NCBI RefSeq assembly: GCF_003182485.1 | Contig: NZ_QGTX01000001.1 | Coordinates: forward strand, 4,426,001-4,490,000 | Source of the DNA: Geodermatophilus normandii | Lineage (GTDB): Bacteria; Actinomycetota; Actinomycetes; Mycobacteriales; Geodermatophilaceae | Length of the DNA stretch: 64,000 bases | Reading direction: 5' to 3' | Shown: positions 58,008-64,000 of the stretch, piece by piece | Layout of the letters: each line of letters begins with the position of its first letter | How positions within the stretch are numbered: position 1 is the stretch's first letter | Translations under genes and position numbers: made by a program | Notes under the pieces: model-generated | The model's database searches: none | What the model was told of the DNA's origin: nothing | Seen by the model: only the letters and a program-made list of their open reading frames with translations

Positions 58008-58643
58008 TCAGTTGTCGGTGACCGGGTTGGTGCTGTCGGTCATGGCGGCCCTGCTGACCACGTGGTCGACGAAGCCGTACTCCAGGGCCTCCTGCGCCGT
58101 GAACCAGCGGTCACGGTCGGAGTCGCGCTCGATCTGCTCGATCGACTGGCCGGTGTGGAGGGACTGCAGCTCGTTGAGCTCGCGCTTGGTGCGGCGGAAC
58201 AGGTCGGCCTGGATGGCGATGTCCGCGGCGGTGCCGCCGACGCCGGCCGAGGGCTGGTGCATCATGATCCGCGCGTGCGGCAGGGCGTAGCGCTTGCCCC
58301 GCGTGCCGGCGGTGAGCAGGAACTGGCCCATCGAGGCTGCCAGGCCCATGCCGTAGGTGGCGACGTCGCAGTCGATGAACTGCATCGTGTCGTAGATGGC
58401 CATTCCGGCGCTGACCGAGCCACCGGGCGAGTTGATGTACAGGTGGATGTCCTGCTTGGGGTCCTCGGCCGAGAGCAGCAGCATCTGGGCGGCCAGCTGG
58501 TTGGCGATGACGTCGTCGACCTGGGTGCCCAGGAAGATGATGCGCTCGCGCAGCAGGCGCTCGTAGACCGAGTCGTTGAGGTTCATCCCCCCGGCGGCAC
58601 CCCGCATCAGCGGGCTGTACGCCGGGTTCGGGTCGGTGCTCAC
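58008..58643 (-). CDS. clpP1: ATP-dependent Clp protease proteolytic subunit 1
   Basis: 211 aa from the GTG at 58643 ([12 protein letters not shown]). Catalytic Ser in [12 protein letters not shown], His in [12 protein letters not shown], Asp in [11 protein letters not shown]. First gene of the clpP1-clpP2 operon. The open frame continues upstream for 41 codons without coding character. Confidence 0.95.
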   Translation of the reverse strand: MSTDPNPAYSPLMRGAAGGMNLNDSVYERLLRERIIFLGTQVDDVIANQLAAQMLLLSAEDPKQDIHLYINSPGGSVSAGMAIYDTMQFIDCDVATYGMGLAASMGQFLLTAGTRGKRYALPHARIMMHQPSAGVGGTAADIAIQADLFRRTKRELNELQSLHTGQSIEQIERDSDRDRWFTAQEALEYGFVDHVVSRAAMTDSTNPVTDN

Positions 58644-58908
58644 GGGTGGTGTGACCTCCGTTGGCGGTGGATCGAGTCGGTCTCGGTGGGCGGGGAGCGG
58701 GGCCGGCGGCCCGGCCGGGCCGTACCCCCGGCGTCCGCCCCGAGTCACGTCGACCCTAACGCGCACCCCCGGGCCGGGAGTCCCGGCGCGGGCCCTGTTC
58801 GCCGTCGGCGCAGCGGACCCCGCCGCGACCGGCCGGGAGACGACGGACGCCGCCCTCCCCCGCGCACGCGGGGCAGGACGGCGCCCGTCGGTGGCCCCGT
58901 CCCGGGGC
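58644..58908. other. 265-nt gap upstream of clpP1, no gene seen
   Basis: Contains the clpP1P2 promoter region. No clear -10/-35 or ClgR site can be assigned by eye, and short ORFs are Arg/Gly shadows. tig's terminator follows at 58909. Confidence 0.45.
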
Positions 58909-58932
58909 TCACCCCGAGCGTGCTCGGGGTGA
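58909..58932 (-). terminator. tig terminator hairpin
   Basis: TCACCCCGAGC (58909-58919) pairs with GCTCGGGGTGA (58922-58932) around GT, 11 bp, lying 18 nt after the tig stop. Confidence 0.75.
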
Positions 58933-58950
58933 GGAGGACGGGGTCCTCCG

Positions 58951-60435
58951 TCAGCCCTTGGTGACGTCCCCGCTGTCCTCGGTCGCCCCCTCGGTGGCCT
59001 CGACGGCGACGGCGTCGGCGACCTCGGCGTCGGGCGCCTCGTCCTCGGTGCCGGCGTCGACGGCGTCGGTCGCGGTGTCGTCGGCGGCCGGGGCGGCCTC
59101 GGCGGCGCGGACCGTCTGCGGGCGCACCGACTCCAGGTCGACGACGTTGCCCGAGGCGTCGGTGATCGTCGTCTGCTCGAGCAGCTGGGCCAGCGCCTTG
59201 GTGCGGCGGACGTCGGCGACGAACTCGGCGATGTTGCCGCCCTGCTGCAGCTGCTGGGCGTACTGCTCCGGGCTCATCCGGCTGCGCGAGGCCTGGGCCA
59301 TGATCTGCGCCGACAGGTCGTCGTTGTCGACGGTGATCTCGCGGGCGTCGGCGATCGCGTCGAGGACGAACTGGGTGCGCACGGCCTCCTCGATGTTCTT
59401 CCGCTGCTCGGCGTCGTAGGCCTCACGGTTCTCGACGCCCGACATGGACAGGAAGGTGTCCCAGTCCAGGCCGGCCTGCTGCATCTCGCGCTGCAGCGCG
59501 TCGTTGCGGAACTCCAGCTCGCGGTCGGCGAGGCCCTCGGGGATCGGCACCTCGGTGACCTCGAGGAGGTGCTCGACGAGCTTGTCGCGGGCCTGGGCGC
59601 CCTGCTGCATGACCTTCACCCGCGAGAGCCGGGTGCGGACGTCGTCGCGCAGCTCCTCGAGGGTGTCGAACTCGCTGGCGGTGGAGGCGAACTCGTCGTC
59701 GAGCTCGGGCAGCTCCTTGGCCTTCACCGAGCGGACGGTGACGGTGACCTGCGCCTGCTCGCCGGCGTGCGGGCCCTGCTGCAGCGCGGTCTCGAAGGTG
59801 GCCGACTCGTCGGCGGACAGGCCGCGGACGGCGTCGTCGAGGCCCTCCATGATCGAGCCGGAGCCGACCTCGTAGGACATGCCGCTGGTGGTGCCGTCCT
59901 CGAGCACCTCGTCGCCGACGCGGGCCTCGAGGTCGATGGAGACGAAGTCGCCGTCCTGGGCGGCCCGCTCGACGCCGGTCAGCATCGCGAAGCGCTCGCG
60001 CATGACCGAGACCTGCTGGTCGATCTCCTCGTCGGTGACCTCGACGTCGTCGACGGTGACCGCCAGGTCCTCCAGGGAGGGGAGCTCGATCTTCGGGGCG
60101 ACGTCGACCTCGGCGGTGAAGGCCAGGGTGTCGTTGTCGTCGAGGCGGGTGACCTCGATGTCGGGCTGGCCGATGACGCGGACCTGGTTCTCCCGCACGA
60201 CCTCGGAGTAGACCTCCGGGATGGCGTGCTGGACGACCTGCTCGAGGACGACCGGGCGGCCGATGCGCTGGTCGAGGATGCGGTTGGGCACCTTGCCCGG
60301 GCGGAAACCGGGGACTCGGACCTGGTTCTTGAGCTCCTTGTAGACCTCACCGAAGGCGTGGTCCAGGTCCCCCCACGGCACCTCGATCGCCATCCGGACC
60401 CGCGTGGGGCCCAGTTCCTCGATGGTGCTCTTCAC
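58951..60435 (-). CDS. tig: Trigger factor
   Basis: Ribosome-bound chaperone with peptidyl-prolyl isomerase. 494 aa: ribosome-binding signature GFRPGKVPN, central FKBP-like domain ([15 protein letters not shown]), C-terminal chaperone arms, then an acidic Ala/Glu/Asp-rich tail of ~60 residues common in actinobacteria. GTG at 60435. Together with clpP1P2-clpX it is the usual protein-quality-control block. Confidence 0.97.
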   Translation of the reverse strand: MKSTIEELGPTRVRMAIEVPWGDLDHAFGEVYKELKNQVRVPGFRPGKVPNRILDQRIGRPVVLEQVVQHAIPEVYSEVVRENQVRVIGQPDIEVTRLDDNDTLAFTAEVDVAPKIELPSLEDLAVTVDDVEVTDEEIDQQVSVMRERFAMLTGVERAAQDGDFVSIDLEARVGDEVLEDGTTSGMSYEVGSGSIMEGLDDAVRGLSADESATFETALQQGPHAGEQAQVTVTVRSVKAKELPELDDEFASTASEFDTLEELRDDVRTRLSRVKVMQQGAQARDKLVEHLLEVTEVPIPEGLADRELEFRNDALQREMQQAGLDWDTFLSMSGVENREAYDAEQRKNIEEAVRTQFVLDAIADAREITVDNDDLSAQIMAQASRSRMSPEQYAQQLQQGGNIAEFVADVRRTKALAQLLEQTTITDASGNVVDLESVRPQTVRAAEAAPAADDTATDAVDAGTEDEAPDAEVADAVAVEATEGATEDSGDVTKG

Positions 60436-60521
60436 AGCGGCAGTGCTCCTCGATACGACGGAAGGGGACGCCGGGACCGGCGCCGGGTCGACCCCCGAGT
60501 CTAGAGACGCCGGGGGCGGGG

Positions 60522-60595
60522 TCGGGGTGGCGGGATTCGAACCCACGGCCCCCCGCTCCCAAAGCGGGTGCGCTACCAAGCTGCGCCACACCCCG
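60522..60595 (-). tRNA. tRNA-Pro (GGG)
   Basis: 74 nt. Acceptor CGGGGTG/CACCCCG, T loop TTCGAAT, anticodon loop TTTGGGA with anticodon GGG flanked by CCGCT/AGCGG. No encoded CCA. Sits 87 nt upstream of tig, same strand. Confidence 0.95.
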
Positions 60596-60609
60596 TGGCG
60601 CCCGCGAGT

Positions 60610-62058
60610 CTAGGCGGGCAGCCGCGGGCGCCGCCCCGCCCACGGTGCGGCCTCCTCCAGGGCGGCCGCGACCCGCACCAGCAGGTCCTCCCGCCCGGCC
60701 GCGGCGACGACCTGCACGCCCACCGGCAGGCCGGCGTCGGTGGCGTGCAGCGGCAGGCTGGCCGCCGGCTGCCCGGTCACGTTGAACTGGGCGGTCCAGG
60801 GCATGAAGGCGGAGATCCGCCGCCCCTCCTCGCGCGGGCCCGCGGCGGTGAACCAGCCGAGCTCCGGCGGGGGCGCGCCCACGACCGGGGTGACCAGCAG
60901 GTCGAAGCCCTCGCCGCCGTCGTCGGCCGGCGTCCAGAAGGAGGCCATGCGGCGGGACCAGCCGCCCAGCCACGCCCGGGCGGCGAGGTACTCCGACGCG
61001 GTCAGCCGGTTGCCCACCTGCCGGTAGTACACGTTGCGCGGCTCCAGCTCGTCGTCGGCGATCTCACGGCCGAGGACGCGCTCGTGGTCGGCGAGCATGC
61101 GGGCGCAGTCGGCGGCGACGGTCGTGTTGAAGGCCCGGGAGAAGCCGTCGTCGAAGAAGGCGGCCGGGCCGGCCTCCTCGACCGCGCAGCCGAGGTCCTC
61201 GAGCAGCCGGCCGGCCCGGGCGACGGCCGCCCGGCACTCGGGGTCGTCGAGGTGGCGCTCGTCGGGCGGGGAGGCGAGCAGGCCGACCCGCAGCCGGCCG
61301 ACCGGCGCACCGACCTCCTCGAGCAGCGGGCGCGGCAGCGGCGGCGCGGCGTAGGGGTCGCCCGGCATCGGCCGGCCGACGAGGTCGAGGACGGCGGCGG
61401 TGTCGCGGACGGTGCGGGTGACGACGCCGTCGATCGTGGCGCCGCCCCACCCCTCCGCGACGCCTGGCCCCTGGCTGACCCGTGCCCTGGTGGGCTTGAG
61501 CCCGACCAGCCCGCACGCGGCGGCCGGGATGCGGATCGACCCGCCGCCGTCGCTGGCGTGCGCGACCGGCACGTACCCCGCCGCGACCGCCGCGGCCGAC
61601 CCGCCGCTGGAGCCACCGGCCGAGCAGGTGGGGTCCCACGGGTTGCGGGCCGGGGCGTTGGCGGCGGGCTCGGTGGTGACCGTGGTCCCGAGCTCGGGGA
61701 CGTTCGTGCGGCCGAGGACGACGAAGCCGGCGGCGCGGAACAGCGTCGCCAGGTGGCTGTCGCGCCGCCAGCGGATGCCGGCCTGCTGCAGCGGGGCCAG
61801 GCCGTAGGCGGTCTCCTCCCCCGCCATGTGCGCGCCCATGTCCTTGAGCAGCAGCGGCACGCCGCGGAACGGCCCGTCGAGCGGCGCGGCGGCCTCGCTG
61901 CGAGCGGCGTCGAACCGGTCGCGCAGGACGGCGTTGAGCTGGGGGTCCGTCGCCTCGATGCGCGCGATGGCGGCGTCGACCAGGTCGGCGGGACCGACCT
62001 CCCCGCGGCGCACCAGGTCGGCCTGGGCGGTGGCGTCCAGCTCTGTGGGCTCGGTCAC
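60610..62058 (-). CDS. Amidase (amidase signature family)
   Basis: 482 aa. Ser-cisSer-Lys triad: Lys in [11 protein letters not shown], cis-Ser and catalytic Ser in [14 protein letters not shown] and [14 protein letters not shown]. Hydrolyses an amide bond; substrate unknown (GatA-like fold but no gatBC neighbours). GTG start at 62058. Ends with TAG 15 nt before the tRNA-Pro 5' end. Confidence 0.9.
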   Translation of the reverse strand: MTEPTELDATAQADLVRRGEVGPADLVDAAIARIEATDPQLNAVLRDRFDAARSEAAAPLDGPFRGVPLLLKDMGAHMAGEETAYGLAPLQQAGIRWRRDSHLATLFRAAGFVVLGRTNVPELGTTVTTEPAANAPARNPWDPTCSAGGSSGGSAAAVAAGYVPVAHASDGGGSIRIPAAACGLVGLKPTRARVSQGPGVAEGWGGATIDGVVTRTVRDTAAVLDLVGRPMPGDPYAAPPLPRPLLEEVGAPVGRLRVGLLASPPDERHLDDPECRAAVARAGRLLEDLGCAVEEAGPAAFFDDGFSRAFNTTVAADCARMLADHERVLGREIADDELEPRNVYYRQVGNRLTASEYLAARAWLGGWSRRMASFWTPADDGGEGFDLLVTPVVGAPPPELGWFTAAGPREEGRRISAFMPWTAQFNVTGQPAASLPLHATDAGLPVGVQVVAAAGREDLLVRVAAALEEAAPWAGRRPRLPA

Positions 62059-62103
62059 GCCCGGACGGTATCGACCCGGCCCGCTACGCTGGGGCGGCAC
62101 CCC

Positions 62104-62177
62104 GCGGGTGTAGCTCAATGGCAGAGCCCCAGCCTTCCAAGCTGGCCATGCCGGTTCGATCCCGGTCACCCGCTCCA
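62104..62177 (+). tRNA. tRNA-Gly (TCC)
   Basis: 71 nt plus an encoded CCA (62175-62177). Acceptor GCGGGTG/CACCCGC, T loop TTCGATC, anticodon loop CTTCCAA with anticodon TCC. Downstream of the CCA the composition changes, so this gene may mark an integration site. Confidence 0.95.
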
Positions 62178-62371
62178 CGCATGACCGCAGGTCAACTGGC
62201 CTGTCAGGTTCTCTGGAGAAGCTCTGGAGGAGCCTCCGAACCGCCCGTTTGAACCCTTTCAGGACCCTTGTTCGCCGCTGCGTGGGTCATGAATGGGTCA
62301 CGCCGAGCGGCCCATACGGCAAGGTTGCAGCCCTCGTTCCTCTCTCCTGGGGCTGCGTGACCACAGTTGGG
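62178..62371. other. 194-nt stretch after tRNA-Gly, no gene seen
   Basis: Lower GC, with the direct repeat CTCTGGAG at 62211 and 62222 and several TGGGTCA/GGTCACG words. It resembles the sequence between a tRNA attachment site and an eroded integrated element. No integrase ORF is visible. Confidence 0.4.
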
Positions 62372-62935
62372 TCACGCGGTGAGCTCGAGGCCGTGCCGAG
62401 CGGCAATCCGTCGCGCGATGTCCTCCACTGGCATCACCAGCCGCTCGGCCGCTGCCAGGGTGTAGACGACGAGGGCGAGGACGGCGTACTGCCACAGCGG
62501 GGTCTGCCATCAGCCGGCGTCGTTCAGGAGATCAAGCTGCAGGCCGCCGCGCATGCAGGTGGCGGCGTTCAGAACGTATCGGCTGTTGCGGTGCTCGACA
62601 CGGCCGCGAAACGTCACCTCCGGGAGGTAGCGATCATGCAGTCCCTCATACAAGAGCGGCTCTGCGTTGGGCGGGCGGGCGAGGTCGAGCGCCGTGACGA
62701 CGAGCTCAAGCAGCGCGACGCTCGGCATGAACGAGCCGGGCTCGTGGCTCGATTCCGCGGCCGCCAAGAGATCGCCTACATCGTCGCACCGAAGCAGCCC
62801 GGACGGCACTGCCTCTTGCGCCCGTCGGTGCAGTACCTCCACATCGACGCGTTCCTGATCCGACACAAGCACAGCGTCGCCGAGCAGATCTCCACCTCCA
62901 AGCCATAGCCCGTTGCCACGACGGTGGAGGGGCAC
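62372..62935 (-). pseudogene. Hypothetical protein interrupted by one in-frame TGA
   Basis: Frame from GTG 62935 to TGA 62372-62374, 187 sense or interrupted codons. Codon 142 is TGA (62510-62512); after it the same frame reads WQTPLWQYAVLALVVYTLAA and VMPVEDIARRIAARHGL, hydrophobic and protein-like. Before it, NAEPLLYEGLHDRYLPEV and VEHRNSRYVLNAATC also look genuine. Changing TGA to TGG would restore one continuous protein of ~187 aa. A nonsense mutation in an island gene is the simplest reading. Family not recognised. Confidence 0.6.
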
Positions 62936-63428
62936 CCGGGTCGCCGATGCGGATTGGCTCGGGGCGGGGACATGGGCCGACTGCCGTGGACCCTAAACGC
63001 AGGCGGCTGGAGGCTGGCGACACGGCGGCATGGAGTACATGCGAACACCCCTTGGTTCCGCAGACGAGGAAACGCTGAAGCAACGTCTCCTCGAGGAGGA
63101 GCCGCCGCGGAAGCCTGACGCGGAGGCGGCCTGAGACGGTGGTCTGGCGCCAGCCGTTTAGACGTCCTGAGCGGAGGGCTGGGCGACGGCTCTAGGTCCG
63201 GGTGGGTTTGAACCGACGCCGTCCGGCTCGAGGGGCAACCCCGCCAGGGCCACCCAAGCCATCACGTCTCAATGGCGTCGGGACAGTCGTAACCAGTGCG
63301 GGAGCGGCCCGCGGCAAATGCCTGCCCCTTTTCGGTAACCAAGAGCCGCGCTGCCCGTGAACCCGTCGCAGTCGCCTGCCATCCTCGTCCAAATCCTGGT
63401 ACGCGGCCGGAAAGAAGGGAGGTGCGCG
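62936..63428. other. 493-nt low-density stretch, no confident gene
   Basis: GC is visibly lower than in the core. Several ORFs of 60-125 codons exist on both strands but none has domain features, a ribosome site or codon bias. Possibly eroded mobile-element sequence. Confidence 0.4.
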
Positions 63429-63791
63429 ATGGGTCTTGGTATCAACAAGGACTTGGAGCCGCTGGCGCGCGCGGTCGAGCGCCGCGGTGGCACGGTCACT
63501 GTGACCGGTAGCAATCACCTCCGCTGGATCCTTGGCGAGTGGACCTACATGACCGGTTTAACGATGAGCGGCTCCAGTGCTCACGCCTGCCGGCGAGACA
63601 TCGAGCGACATCTCGCCTCTCTTGACGCCCCGGTCGGCACGCATGTGGTCGTCGGCCCGGACGATCGCGGGAAGTTTGAGGTACACCACCCGAACGGTCC
63701 GGTGCGCAACGCGAACGGCTACGCACGCACCTTCAGCACCCGCGACGCCGCCAAGCGCGCCGCTCACTCGCTGGATCGAAGGTCTGTCTGA
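63429..63791 (+). CDS. Small hypothetical protein, HicA-like pattern
   Basis: 120 aa from ATG 63429, preceded by GGGAGG at a 5-6 nt spacing. The N-terminal half reads ERRGGTVTVTGSNHLRW then MSGSSAHACRRDIERHL, which resembles the HicA-type double-stranded-RNA-binding fold (G...T..SHL.W) common in phage and toxin-antitoxin genes. No HicB-like partner is visible before the window ends. Lower GC than neighbours. HicA assignment tentative. Confidence 0.6.
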   Translation: MGLGINKDLEPLARAVERRGGTVTVTGSNHLRWILGEWTYMTGLTMSGSSAHACRRDIERHLASLDAPVGTHVVVGPDDRGKFEVHHPNGPVRNANGYARTFSTRDAAKRAAHSLDRRSV

Positions 63792-64000
63792 CCATCGCCC
63801 AGATTCCAGCCCCTTCGCGGATCTACTCTGAACGACTGCGCGGTCGCCGGCATCGCCTGCCTCGGCACAATGCGTGCCGCCGCCCGGCACCACGTCCAGC
63901 CGCCTGGACCGGCCGACGCCTTCGACGAGGTGCGGGCCGCCGGGCCTGTCCGCTGGCGGTGCGGCGGGCCATGATGTCGCCAGCACTCAGCGGTGGGCGA
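63792..64000. other. Window end, no gene identified
   Basis: The ORF on the minus strand (63558-63986) is antisense to the 63429 gene and has no features. Nothing else seen. Confidence 0.4.

Noticed and set aside
62372..62935. Selenoprotein with UGA-encoded Sec
   Set aside because: The genome's tRNA-Sec has CUA, the TGA is followed by Trp codons where TGG would fit, and no Sec-like CxxU/UxxC context is present.
63190..63250. tRNA-like T-arm (GGTTTGAACC) as a tRNA gene or attachment copy
   Set aside because: No matching acceptor or anticodon stem, and it does not match the tRNA-Gly 3' end.

Overview
The window is very GC-rich chromosomal DNA in which genes abut or overlap by ATGA/GTGA and use mostly GTG/ATG starts and TGA stops. 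The order tig-clpP1-clpP2-clpX / valS / folC-DUF4233-ndk-rne-rplU-rpmA-obgE-proB-(def)-proA-nadD-rsfS-comEA-comEC-holA / rpsT-lepA-hemW is the classic actinobacterial core. Together with a selenocysteine tRNA whose anticodon is CUA, this points to Geodermatophilaceae (Blastococcus/Geodermatophilus/Modestobacter-like). The family is an inference; the actinobacterial placement is firm.

Layout. 1-3.9 kb: ABC-2 exporter pair, hemW, an enoyl-CoA hydratase and a 51-aa protein. 3.9-8.1 kb: a complete selenocysteine locus, selC-selA-selB on the minus strand and selD divergent. 8.2-15.3 kb: secreted protein, MDR oxidoreductase, lprG-p55 type lipoprotein/exporter pair, MOSC protein, lepA, rpsT. 15.3-22.8 kb: holA, comEC-comEA, degV, phosphatase-rsfS-nadD. 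23-25.4 kb: MoxR ATPase and CoxE-like VWA protein. 25.4-30.4 kb: proA and a zinc-uptake operon znuA-znuC-znuB-zur with a Zur-type box on the znuA start codon. 30-32 kb: MarR regulator divergent from a mycothiol-type enzyme and two tandem paralogous small proteins. 32-43 kb: def, proB, obgE, rpmA, rplU, rne and the DUF2344/radical-SAM pair. 43-48 kb: a GGDEF-EAL protein and a second ABC-2 exporter. 48-62 kb: ndk, HTH/Clp-N pair, DUF4233, folC, valS, MpaB-like protein, DUF559 protein, the Clp/trigger factor block, tRNA-Pro, amidase and tRNA-Gly. From 62.2 kb, just past tRNA-Gly, coding density and GC fall and the content looks like the eroded edge of an integrated element.

Main points of interest. 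(1) tRNA-Sec reads UAG, not UGA, with the whole selABCD set alongside; I recall such amber-decoding tRNA-Sec being reported from Geodermatophilaceae, so it is probably a known but rare recoding. UAG is also still used as an ordinary stop here. (2) nadD has no stop where expected: its frame runs through rsfS into the phosphatase gene, probably after a 1-nt deletion. (3) An otherwise coherent 187-codon ORF next to tRNA-Gly is cut by one TGA. (4) Paired 51-nt palindromes flank a DUF559 gene, and several clear operators (Zur, MarR, HTH/Clp-N) can be read directly.
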